Below are positions 1-6,987 of a stretch of 8,404 bases of DNA, in pieces; position 1 is the stretch's first letter; the number at the start of each line of letters is the position of its first letter. The stretch spans positions 1 through 8,404 of the forward strand of contig JBIQKN010000101.1 of assembly GCA_044506565.1 (NCBI GenBank), written 5' to 3'. The notes under the pieces are model-generated. The model saw nothing but the letters and a program-made list of their open reading frames with translations. It did no database searches and was not told the DNA's origin. The DNA is from Croceibacterium_A sp044506565. Lineage in GTDB: Bacteria > Pseudomonadota > Alphaproteobacteria > Sphingomonadales > Sphingomonadaceae. The translations under genes and the position numbers were made by a program.

Positions 1-626
1 CGGTACGCGAGGTTGAAGCCCCACAGCGAGCGGCGGTTGAAGTCGCCGAGGCCGCCGACGACCTCGCTGTCGAACAGGTCCTCGCGGCGCACGGTGCTCG
101 CGTCGCACAGCGCGAGCGGGGCGCTCTCAACCATCACGATCGGGCGCCAGACGTTGATCAGCATGTGCCGCCCGGCGAGGCGGCGTTCGGCCTCCTCGGG
201 CGGCAGCAGGTCGCGGGTGAAGTCGGCGACGGTGCGCGCGCCGTAGTCGACGTGGGCGCCGTGGGCGGGCTGGTTGTGGCCGTGCGCGCCGCTGGCGTTG
301 GTGCGGATGATCGGGCCGAAGCTGACCACCTTGTCGGCCCCGGTCAGCCGTTGGACGAGTGCCTCGGTCTGGCGGCAGTAGCGCGCGAGCGCGTCCTTGT
401 CGGTGAACTCGGTCACGTCGGTCGGCTCGTCGACGACGACGAAGCCGTTGCGGTCGAACGAGAGCTCCTCACGGATCGGCCGGACGTCGTGGATCGTCAC
501 CTCGCGCTCGTCGACCGGCCAGTAGCTCTTCTCGCGCTCGCCCGGGTGGAACGTCGCCTTCTCGCCCCGGACCACGTACTTCATCGTGGCGCGCACATCG
601 CAGACGATGGCTTCGGCTTCGTTCAT
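1..626 (-). CDS. CmcJ/NvfI-family oxidoreductase, 3' end beyond the window
   Basis: The reading frame opens at an ATG at 626-624 and stays open for 208 codons to the left edge, so the C-terminus is missing. The protein begins MNEAEAIVCDVRATMKYV. Features recognised from the CmcJ/NvfI family (cephamycin-cluster CmcJ, fungal NvfI and GA4-desaturase-like proteins) are a central HVDYGARTV segment with an HxD pair at His125 and Asp127, followed by NVWRP around Trp160 and then a PLALCDAST-like stretch. Characterised relatives are non-heme Fe(II)/2-oxoglutarate-type oxygenases, so HxD is the likely start of the metal triad; the distal ligand lies in the part not seen. The family is usually somewhat under 300 residues, so about two thirds is visible. 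No signal peptide is seen, so it should be cytoplasmic. A GAGGA ribosome-binding site sits a few bases upstream. It reads in the same direction as the hydrolase but lies 208 bases away, so it may have its own promoter. Family assignment is from motif recall; the substrate is unknown. Confidence 0.78.
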   Translation of the reverse strand, partial: MNEAEAIVCDVRATMKYVVRGEKATFHPGEREKSYWPVDEREVTIHDVRPIREELSFDRNGFVVVDEPTDVTEFTDKDALARYCRQTEALVQRLTGADKVVSFGPIIRTNASGAHGHNQPAHGAHVDYGARTVADFTRDLLPPEEAERRLAGRHMLINVWRPIVMVESAPLALCDASTVRREDLFDSEVVGGLGDFNRRSLWGFNLAY

Positions 627-638
627 GGCATCCTCGCA

Positions 639-680
639 AAGGGCTCACAAGGCACACCCTGTGCCCCTCCCCGTGCCCTT
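639..680 (-). promoter_or_regulatory. Leader stem-loop just upstream of the CmcJ-like gene
   Basis: Read on the minus strand, AAGGGCAC (680-673) can pair with GTGAGCCCTT (648-639, one unpaired A). Inside it GGCAC (665-661) pairs perfectly with GTGCC (655-651) around a five-base loop. The structure ends only a few bases before the GAGGA ribosome-binding site (about 635-631) of the oxidoreductase gene. The pairing is seen directly; a role in translation control or mRNA stability is inference. Confidence 0.4.
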
Positions 681-712
681 TGAAGCCCAAGCTTTCCAAG
701 CACTTGCATCGC

Positions 713-728
713 AAGGGCACAAGGGCAC
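713..728. repeat. Tandem AAGGGCAC repeat, with inverted copies nearby
   Basis: AAGGGCAC occurs twice head to tail at 713-720 and 721-728. An exact inverted copy, GTGCCCTT, lies at 673-680 and a near copy, GTGCCCCT, at 661-668. Degenerate direct copies occur at 639-648 (AAGGGCTCAC) and 649-655 (AAGGCAC). The 208-base spacer between the hydrolase and oxidoreductase genes is thus built largely from one short motif in both orientations. It could be a degraded REP-like intergenic repeat or a structured leader. Confidence 0.55.
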
Positions 729-731
729 ACT

Positions 732-754
732 ATTCCTGGCCAAACGGCCGGAAT
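732..754 (-). other. Bulged hairpin downstream of the hydrolase gene
   Basis: ATTCC-T-GGCC (732-741) and GGCCGGAAT (746-754) form a nine-pair stem with one bulged base and an AAAC loop. It lies about 80 bases past the hydrolase stop on the minus strand. No T-tract follows on that strand, so a simple intrinsic terminator is not supported. It may be an mRNA-end or processing structure. Confidence 0.35.
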
Positions 755-834
755 CGGCCCCGCGCGAGAGCGCCACCGACCGTTGTCCGCCCACATCAAG
801 CATGATCGAACGGATGTAGGAAAGCGGTTTTTCG

Positions 835-1716
835 TCAGGCCTCGAGGAAACGGCGCAGCGCCTCGACCGCCGCGGGAAACTCGTCGAACAGCAGGTGCGA
901 GCCGTTCGGGATCAGCGCGACCTCGGCATGCGGCAACACCGCGTGCCAATCCTCGGCATAGCCGGGCGGGACGATGCGGTCGTTGCTGCCCCAGATCAGC
1001 AGCGTCGGCCGGTCGAAGCCCTCGAGCCCGTCGCGCAGCGCGCGGTCGGTCGCGGCGATGTCCTCGCGCGAGGCGAACGCGGCGCGCGATTCACGGTCGC
1101 GCAAGGCCTGCCATTCGGGCGATGGCTCGGCCGGCCAGAAGGGCTCGATCCACTCCGGGTCGGTGACGAACATCTTCGGCAGGTCGGCCGGGGCGATCTG
1201 GCCGAAGTCGGGCATCTGCGCATTTGTCGAGATCAGCCCGGCGGGGGCGTTGAGCACCAGCTTGTCGATGTCGCCGGGGTTTGCCGCCGCGTAGCGCGCC
1301 GCCATGTGCCCGCCCATCGAGGCGCCGGCGAGGTGGAAGGTGTCGAGCCCGAGCGCCGGGAACAGCATCTCGTAGTGCTGGACGTAGTCGGCCATCTGGT
1401 CGAACGGCGCGTCGCCGCTCTCGCCGAAGTTCGGGTGATACGGGCAGTAGACGCGGAACCGGTCGGCCAGCGGGCGGACCCACTCGAAGCCGTGGAACGT
1501 GCCGCCGCCGTGGAAATAGACCAGCGGCTCGCCCGCGCCGATCGCGTAAGTGACGGTCTCGATTCCGTCGATGCGGTGGACGAGGCGCTCGAAGCCCTCG
1601 GTGCTGTAGGCCCATTTTGGCATCGGTCTGGCGGCTCCGGATTGTGCGGCCGCGACGCCCGGGCGCGCGGCGAGGTAGGCGAGGGCGAGCCCGGCGAGGA
1701 CGCTTCGGCGGTTCAT
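835..1716 (-). CDS. Alpha/beta hydrolase with a Tat-like signal peptide
   Basis: A 293-residue protein with the complete alpha/beta-hydrolase catalytic set: oxyanion-hole HGGG at 69-72, nucleophile elbow GASMG with Ser133, Asp246 in WGSNDR and His274 in NGSH. This resembles the meta-cleavage-product hydrolase/esterase branch, but the substrate is not readable. The N-terminus, MNRRSVLAGLALAYLAARPG, has twin arginines (Arg3-Arg4), a hydrophobic stretch and an AAA|QS-like cleavage site near residue 24, which suggests Tat export to the periplasm; the residue before RR is Asn rather than Ser/Thr. The ATG at 1716-1714 overlaps the TGA of the upstream monooxygenase (1715-1713) as ATGA and has no good ribosome-binding site, so translation is probably coupled. 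A shorter cytoplasmic form starting at Met32 (1623) is possible but would break this tight junction. A longer upstream extension of the frame runs inside the monooxygenase gene and is rejected. Confidence 0.88.
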   Translation of the reverse strand: MNRRSVLAGLALAYLAARPGVAAAQSGAARPMPKWAYSTEGFERLVHRIDGIETVTYAIGAGEPLVYFHGGGTFHGFEWVRPLADRFRVYCPYHPNFGESGDAPFDQMADYVQHYEMLFPALGLDTFHLAGASMGGHMAARYAAANPGDIDKLVLNAPAGLISTNAQMPDFGQIAPADLPKMFVTDPEWIEPFWPAEPSPEWQALRDRESRAAFASREDIAATDRALRDGLEGFDRPTLLIWGSNDRIVPPGYAEDWHAVLPHAEVALIPNGSHLLFDEFPAAVEALRRFLEA

Positions 1717-2738
1717 GCCGGCGCTTCGAGGTCGAGGGGCTCCACGGGCATGGCGGCTCCCTTGATCAGCTGGGCGAGCGAGGAGGCGCGGACGTCGGAA
1801 TGGCCGTGGCCGGCCTGGGCCATCATCCCGGCCTTGTCCTCGGCCCGGCGCACCGGGTCGGGCTCCGACAGCAGGCGCTTGAAATTGGTCGACATCGGCG
1901 AAGTCACCTCGAGGAACACGCGACGCCGCTCCTCGGCGTAGAAGTCGAGCACGCGCTCGTCGGCGCGCCCGGCGATAACCGCGCCGAGCGTGTCGGACAG
2001 CGCATCGGCGTCGATTACGCCGCCGGTCAGGCCGAGCCCGCCGCACGGGTTGCAGGCATGCGCCGCGTCACCGGCGAGCAGCACGCGGCCGACGCGGAAG
2101 CGCGGGGCGCAGCGCTGGTGCACGCGGTAGGGCGAGAAGTTGTCGATCCGGTAGGGCACCTGTGGGTCGGGCAGGATCGCCGCGAAGCGCTCGGGCAGGC
2201 GCTCGAGGATCGTGCGCTCGTCGAGGCTTGCGTCCTCGCCGTAAGTCAGCCGCCAGAGGTTATCGCGCCCGAGCCGGCCGATCACGCACCAGTTGACCGG
2301 ATCGACCACCATGTTGGCATTGGCGTAGCCGAAGTCGCGGAACGGGTACTCGATGTTGGTCGCGACGAAGCGGTCGGGCCAGGTGAAGCCTTCGAACTCG
2401 AGCCCGAGCAGCTTGCGCACCGTGGAGCGGGCGCCATCAGTGCCGATTACCCAGTCGGCCTCGAACACGATCTCGCCCTCGTCGGTGTCGACCGCGACGC
2501 GAACCTCGCCGCCGGTCTGGGCGAGCGCCTTGACCGTGTTATCCCACAGCACCTCGGTACCGGGCAGCTTCGCCAGGTGGCGCATGACCAGCTCGGCGAG
2601 GATGTGCTGGCCGAAGTGCAGGTTGTGATCGAATTCCTGCCCCGGCTCGAGCGCGTCGCGCATGTCCGAGGCGACCCGTTCGCCGGTCTCGAGCCAGTGC
2701 ATCATGAACTCGGTCGAGCTGAGGCCGATCTCGTGAGC
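1713..2738 (-). CDS. FAD-dependent aromatic-ring-type monooxygenase, N-terminus lost in gap
   Basis: The last 341 residues of a group A flavin monooxygenase (PHBH / MhpA / phenol-hydroxylase fold). Visible landmarks are VIGTDGARSTVRKLLG (about 2412-2450), the DG motif that contacts both FAD and NAD(P)H, and GRVLLAGDAAHACNPCGG (about 2037-2090), the GD motif binding the FAD ribityl chain, followed by GLGLTGGVIDADAL. The N-terminal Rossmann GxGxxG segment falls in the assembly gap; family members of about 400 residues or more imply that roughly 60 or more residues are missing. Known enzymes of this fold hydroxylate phenols, aromatic acids or related rings using NAD(P)H and O2 in the cytoplasm. 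It sits between the MFS transporter and the hydrolase and is coupled to the latter by an ATGA overlap. That is the usual company of a catabolic operon, with ring hydroxylation followed by hydrolysis. The exact substrate is unknown. Confidence 0.87.
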   Translation of the reverse strand, partial: AHEIGLSSTEFMMHWLETGERVASDMRDALEPGQEFDHNLHFGQHILAELVMRHLAKLPGTEVLWDNTVKALAQTGGEVRVAVDTDEGEIVFEADWVIGTDGARSTVRKLLGLEFEGFTWPDRFVATNIEYPFRDFGYANANMVVDPVNWCVIGRLGRDNLWRLTYGEDASLDERTILERLPERFAAILPDPQVPYRIDNFSPYRVHQRCAPRFRVGRVLLAGDAAHACNPCGGLGLTGGVIDADALSDTLGAVIAGRADERVLDFYAEERRRVFLEVTSPMSTNFKRLLSEPDPVRRAEDKAGMMAQAGHGHSDVRASSLAQLIKGAAMPVEPLDLEAPA

Positions 2739-2838
2739 NNNNNNNNNNNNNNNNNNNNNNNNNNNNNNNNNNNNNNNNNNNNNNNNNNNNNNNNNNNNNN
2801 NNNNNNNNNNNNNNNNNNNNNNNNNNNNNNNNNNNNNN
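2739..2838. other. Assembly gap (100 Ns)
   Basis: Exactly 100 undetermined bases, the conventional filler for a scaffold join of unknown length. It separates an MFS transporter lacking its last helix or so from a monooxygenase lacking its FAD-binding N-terminus. Supplying both missing parts needs several hundred bases, so the real distance must be well over 100. The two fragments happen to be in the same frame across the Ns; this is not evidence for a fusion protein. Confidence 0.97.
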
Positions 2839-3959
2839 CCGGCGATCGGCGGGCCGAACACCCCGCCGGTTAGCTCGCCGATCATCACCACCAGCCCCAT
2901 CGCGGTCGCCGCGCGGGCGCGGCCGACGGTCTCGGTCGGGATCACGCCCATGAACAGCGGGAACGTCCCGAGGCCCATCCAACTGACGAACATCAGCGCG
3001 GTGAGGACCTCGACCGGACCCGAGAACCACAGCAGCGAGGCGGGGGCGAGCGCCATCATGAAAGTCCACACGACCAGCGGCGGCTTGCGGCCGATCCGGT
3101 CGGACCACAGCGCGATCGCGATCGCTCCGACCGCCGGGCAGAAGCCGACGATCGTCATCACGTTGCTCCACACGAGATCGTCGTAGCCGCGCGGGCCGTC
3201 GAGGTAGAGCGGCATGAAGATCGACCCGATCACGATCGAGCCGACCGCGCAGGCGCTGACCAGCGAGCAGACGACGATGTTGCGGTGCGCGAGCAGGCCG
3301 CGCTCGGCGGGGGCAGCCTCTGCGGCCGCGCTGGATGCTGCCTTTGGCCGCTCGGGCTCGTCGACGAAGCGCCAGATCAGGAACGCGAGGACAAGGCCCG
3401 GAATGCCGGCGACGAAGAACGCCGCGTGCCAGTCGTAGGCGACCGCGATACGCACCAGCGCGAACGAGGCCAGCGAGGTGCCGACGATCGGGCCGAACAC
3501 GTTCTGCACGATCCCGGCGTTGAGCGCCTGGCGCGTCGGGCCCGAGGCCGCGGCCATGATGGCGAGGCAGATCGGCAGGAACGGGCCCTCGGCGGCGCCC
3601 ATCACCACCCGCGTCGCGAGCAGGCTCTCGAAGCTCCAGGCGAGGCCCGACAGCACCGAGCAGGCCGAGAACAGCAGCAGCGCGCCGATCAGGAACGGCT
3701 TGCGCCGCCCGATCCGGTCCGACCAGCGGCCGATCAGGAACGCGCCGAGGGCCCAGGTCAGCGACAGCCCCGAGTTGGCCCAGCCGATCTCCTCGTTTGT
3801 TAGCGACAGGTCGTCCTGCACGAACGGCGCGAGGAAAGTCAGCGCCATGCGGTCGAAATAGGCGAATCCGAAAGCGAGGCCGAGCAGCACCAGGACCCTG
3901 AGCTCGTAGCTGCGCGAGCGGCTCGCGCCCTCGGGCTGCGGCATCGGTGCTGTGGCCAT
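2839..3959 (-). CDS. MFS transporter (ACS-like), C-terminus lost in gap
   Basis: 373 residues of a major facilitator superfamily permease. After a short polar N-terminus comes TM1 with YFDRMALTFLAPF (about 34-46). The loop between TM2 and TM3 carries motif A, GRWSDRIGRRK (77-87), and the second half repeats it as WSDRIGRK (285-292). A charged, alanine-rich central loop lies at about 199-226. The visible part ends in the TM11 region (GGVFGPPIA), so about one helix plus the tail lies in the gap. The TM1 and motif A style resembles the anion:cation symporter branch that takes up aromatic acids and other organic anions. The ATG at 3959-3957 is chosen because GGGGAG precedes it at 3969-3964; the frame stays open upstream to 4235, but that extension is not MFS-like. 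It is the first gene of the minus-strand cluster, divergent from the TonB-dependent receptor, and is inferred to carry the same compound across the inner membrane. Confidence 0.88.
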
Positions 3960-4297
3960 CCTGCTCCCCGGACCGTTCTCGCTTTGCGGCCTGAGTAAGG
4001 GGGCAAGCGCGCTGCGTCCAGCGTCTGCCGAACGCGCGGCCGCGCAAGATTCGGAATAGTTCGTTAGCAAAGTGTGTTGCTCGATTGTGACACCGCCGTC
4101 CTTTCGGCACGAGAATGTCGCGCACCACCCTTTGTTGTCACCCCGACTTCCGCTATTGCAGACCATGGGAGAGGGAGTGGGTCGCAACCGGCCCACAATA
4201 ATCCGGGGCACTTCCTTGACCGCAGTCCGCCGCATCGAGCGGGCATGATTGGGATATCGCGGCGCCGATCAAGGCGACCGCCACGGGAGGATACCTG
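3960..4297. promoter_or_regulatory. Divergent intergenic region between MFS and TonB receptor genes
   Basis: This 338-base stretch has no convincing gene and must hold the promoters of both flanking transcription units. The part around 4046-4140 is noticeably less GC-rich than the surroundings and is the likeliest promoter zone. Candidates are weak: TATTGC at 4154-4159 facing the receptor, and GCTAAC (4069-4064, minus strand) facing the transporter. GTGACA (4087-4092) and TGTCAC (4136-4141) form a distant six-base dyad, and GCGCGGCCGCGC (4034-4045) is a perfect palindrome but only alternating G and C. No riboswitch or RNA gene is recognised. Confidence 0.5.
4285..4291 (+). promoter_or_regulatory. 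Ribosome-binding site of the TonB-dependent receptor
   Basis: GGGAGGA lies six bases before the ATG at 4298. It is the strongest ribosome-binding site in the window and fixes the receptor start. Confidence 0.85.
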
Positions 4298-6892
4298 ATG
4301 AAATTCAAGACGCTCGGCGTTGCTTCGTCGCTGGCCATCGTGTGCAGCCTGGCCGCGCCCGCCTACGCCCAGAACGAGGCCGCCGCCTCCGACGACGAGA
4401 CCAGCCGCAACGAAGTCATCACCGTCACGGCGCAGTTCCGCGAGCAGAACCTGCAGGACACGCCGATCGCGATCACCGCGATGAACGCAGAGATGCTCGA
4501 GGCCCGTGGCCAGACCAACATCGCCGAGGTCGCCGCCAACGCGCCGAACGTTTCGCTCACGCCGCAGCCGCAGAACGGCGGTACCGGCCTGATCGCCTAC
4601 ATCCGCGGCGTCGGCCAGACCGACTTCAACTACGCGCTCGACCCGGGCGTCGGCATCTACATCGATGACGTGTTCATCCCGACACTGTCGAGCTCGCTGC
4701 TCGAGCTGATGGACCTCGACCGGATCGAAATCCTGCGCGGCCCGCAGGGTACCCTCGCGGGCAAGAACTCGATCGGCGGTGCGATCAAGTTGTTCAGTGC
4801 CGAACCGCGCGGCGACGGTTCGGGCTCGCTGATGGTCACCTATGGTTCGTTCGACCGGGTCGAGGTGCGCGGCATGGCCGACTTCGCGGTCAACGACCAG
4901 CTGGCCGTGCGCATCTCCGGCATCGCCAAGGGCCGCGACGGCTATGTCGACCTGCTCGATTACGGCGTCGCCCACCCGAACGGCAACGTCCGCGCCAACA
5001 ACGCGCGCGGCGCCTATCCGGTGGTCGGCACGCAGGGCGGCCAGGGCATCATCGCCGGCCGTCTCGCACTGAAGTGGGAACCGACCGACACGGTCGAGTT
5101 CAATATCTCGGGCGACTACACCCGCGAGCGTTCCGAACCGCAGCCGACGGTGCTGCTCGCCGCCGGCCTGCCGCAGAGCGCGACCAACCCGGTGTTCACG
5201 CCGAATACCGTCGCCGGCGGTCCGTTCGCCGGCCTCGCCCAGGGCGCCGGGCCGGGCCAGCCGCCGTGGCTGCTCGGCAAGGACGGCACGGCGATTCCGA
5301 TCGACTGCCGCTTCGTGCCCGCCGGCCCCTACAGCTGCGACACGCTGAGCTCGTCGGTCTACGGCGGCGACCGGCGCTACATCAGCTACGCCAACTTCCT
5401 CGACGAAACCGCGCCGACCACACAGGCGCCGTTCAAGCCCTATGCCGCGCTCCAGAACCAGGACTTCAACGGCTGGGGCATCATGTATGACGTGACGATC
5501 GAGCTCGCGGACAACCTCGAACTGTTCAACGTCGGTTCGTGGCGCGAGTACACCACCAAGTTCGGCCAGGACCAGGACGCCTCGCCGGTACCGGTCGCGC
5601 AGCTCGACAACCGGCTCGACCACCGCGCCTGGAGCCAGGAACTGCGCCTCAACGGCGAGTTCGGCGACGGGCTCGTCGAGTACACGGTCGGCGGCTTCTA
5701 CATGGACCAGGACGGCAGCTACACCGCGCGCGTCGACCTGAACTATGCCGGCATCGACTTCATCCACGGGCCGGATACGACTCCCTCGACCTCGTACGCG
5801 CTGTTCGCCAACGCGACGATCTACCCGGTCGAGAACTGGTCGATCTCGGGCGGCCTGCGCCGTTCGTGGGACGAGAAGACCTACACCTACTTCCGGCGCA
5901 ATCCGGACGGGACGGTACCGGGGCCGTGCGAGTTCTTCCTCGGCCTCCCGGTCGCGGCGCCCGGTCCGACCACGCTGGGGAACAGCCCGAACTGTCTGCT
6001 GGTCGGCATCTTCGATCTCGCCGGCGAATTCGAAGGCAAGCGGTGGGATTGGCGCGTGGTCACCGACTACCGCTTCTCGGACGAGTTCCTGCTCTACGCG
6101 TCGATCGCGACCGGCTACAAGGGCGGCGGCGTCAACCCGCGGCCGTTCTTCGGTCCGTCGACCGGCGAATGCCCGCCGTTCTCGTTCAACCCCGACGGCA
6201 CGGTGATCCCGGCGCCGCCGTGCAACCAGATCAAGCCGTTCAACCCTGAAACGCTGACCACCTACGAGGTCGGCTTCAAGAGCGACTTCCTGGACCGCCG
6301 CGTGCGGCTTAACGGTGCGGTGTTCTACAACGACTACGCCGACATCATCTTCCAGCTGTCGGCCTGTCCGTCGTCGCCGTGCCTCCGCCCGACCAACGTC
6401 GGCAAGGCCAAGGTCAAGGGCTTCGAGCTCGAGACCACGATCTACCCGGTCGACAACCTCACGATCGACGGCTCGCTGAGCTATATCGACGTGAACTACG
6501 ACGACGCATCGGTAGCGCCGGCGGGTCTCACGGGCGACGAGACGTTCCCGTACACGCCCGACTGGACCTACAGCTTCGGCATCCAGTACGACCACGACGT
6601 CGGTCCGGGTACGGCGATCTTCCGGTTCGACGGGTCGTATCGTTCGGAGATCTTCACCGAGACGACGAACAGCAGCTGGAGCCGCATCCCGGGCCGCTTC
6701 CTCGGCAACGCGCGGATCGGATACCGGACCGCCGACGAGGATTGGGAAATCGCGCTGGAAGTGCAGAACGTGTTCGACAAGTACTACTTCCACAGCATCA
6801 GCGACGTCAGCCGCTCGCTCGGCCTGGTCACCGCAGTGCCCGGCCTGCCGCGCACCTGGGCGGTGTCGATCAAGCGCAACTTCGGCAACTGA
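4298..6892 (+). CDS. TonB-dependent outer-membrane receptor
   Basis: An 864-residue outer-membrane active transporter. The signal peptide (MKFKTLGVASSLAIVCSLAA, cleavage after AYA at residue 24) is followed by a TonB box, EVITVTA at 39-45. Next comes the plug domain, roughly 50-165, with DTPIAITAMNAE, IRGVGQTDF, GVGIYIDDV and the conserved DRIEILRGPQGTLAGKNSIG. The rest is a 22-strand-type beta barrel ending in the family's C-terminal block, VQNVFDKYYF...WAVSIKRNFGN. Length is typical for the sphingomonad receptors often found in catabolic loci. Such receptors move compounds too large or scarce for porins into the periplasm, using energy passed by TonB-ExbB-ExbD. The mature protein has exactly eight cysteines, in four close pairs (337/347, 544/566, 625/642, 690/695), all in loop-like segments. 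Divergent placement next to the transporter/monooxygenase genes suggests it imports their substrate; a siderophore role cannot be excluded. The antisense frame is open for long stretches but is a GC-skew shadow. Confidence 0.96.
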   Translation: MKFKTLGVASSLAIVCSLAAPAYAQNEAAASDDETSRNEVITVTAQFREQNLQDTPIAITAMNAEMLEARGQTNIAEVAANAPNVSLTPQPQNGGTGLIAYIRGVGQTDFNYALDPGVGIYIDDVFIPTLSSSLLELMDLDRIEILRGPQGTLAGKNSIGGAIKLFSAEPRGDGSGSLMVTYGSFDRVEVRGMADFAVNDQLAVRISGIAKGRDGYVDLLDYGVAHPNGNVRANNARGAYPVVGTQGGQGIIAGRLALKWEPTDTVEFNISGDYTRERSEPQPTVLLAAGLPQSATNPVFTPNTVAGGPFAGLAQGAGPGQPPWLLGKDGTAIPIDCRFVPAGPYSCDTLSSSVYGGDRRYISYANFLDETAPTTQAPFKPYAALQNQDFNGWGIMYDVTIELADNLELFNVGSWREYTTKFGQDQDASPVPVAQLDNRLDHRAWSQELRLNGEFGDGLVEYTVGGFYMDQDGSYTARVDLNYAGIDFIHGPDTTPSTSYALFANATIYPVENWSISGGLRRSWDEKTYTYFRRNPDGTVPGPCEFFLGLPVAAPGPTTLGNSPNCLLVGIFDLAGEFEGKRWDWRVVTDYRFSDEFLLYASIATGYKGGGVNPRPFFGPSTGECPPFSFNPDGTVIPAPPCNQIKPFNPETLTTYEVGFKSDFLDRRVRLNGAVFYNDYADIIFQLSACPSSPCLRPTNVGKAKVKGFELETTIYPVDNLTIDGSLSYIDVNYDDASVAPAGLTGDETFPYTPDWTYSFGIQYDHDVGPGTAIFRFDGSYRSEIFTETTNSSWSRIPGRFLGNARIGYRTADEDWEIALEVQNVFDKYYFHSISDVSRSLGLVTAVPGLPRTWAVSIKRNFGN

Positions 6893-6909
6893 TCGCCGTC
6901 GAAAACGAG

Positions 6910-6941
6910 AAGGGCGCGGATCGCAGGATCCGCGCCCTTTT
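6910..6941 (+). terminator. Intrinsic terminator of the TonB receptor gene
   Basis: AAGGGCGCGGATC (6910-6922), a GCAG loop, then GATCCGCGCCCTT (6927-6939) form a perfect 13-bp stem running into TTTTC. It starts 18 bases past the receptor stop. ihfB converges from the other side, ending at 6988; the minus-strand flank is only mixed (CTTCTCGTTTTC), so termination of ihfB here is possible but weaker. Confidence 0.93.
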
Positions 6942-6987
6942 CTGTTGCCGGCCGCGCGAGTGGCGCCCCGGCCGGTGAACCAGTCCC

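Noticed and set aside
165..683. A 172-codon plus-strand frame opposite the CmcJ-like gene, and other plus-strand frames over 895-3803
   Set aside because: They have no recognisable motifs and are antisense to genes with clear family signatures.
1717..2046. A longer N-terminus for the alpha/beta hydrolase
   Set aside because: The upstream extension is low-complexity Arg/Ala sequence inside the monooxygenase gene. The ATG in the ATGA overlap opens a proper signal peptide.
4034..4045. Perfect palindrome GCGCGGCCGCGC upstream of the MFS gene
   Set aside because: It is made only of G and C in a GC-rich genome, where such palindromes arise often by chance, and it has no promoter-linked position that would support an operator.
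1713..4235. A single MFS-monooxygenase fusion protein
   Set aside because: It depends on reading through 100 undetermined bases, and both halves lack family-essential ends that must lie in the gap.
4216..4249. TTGACC (4216-4221) as a -35 box for the TonB receptor
   Set aside because: The nearest -10-like hexamer, CATGAT, is 22 bases away and the correctly spaced sequence is GCGGGC.
4064..6793. A 909-codon open frame on the minus strand across the TonB receptor gene
   Set aside because: It is rich in Arg, Val, Asp and Glu with no domain pattern, and lies opposite a clear receptor with signal peptide, plug and barrel. It is a codon-bias shadow of GC-rich DNA.
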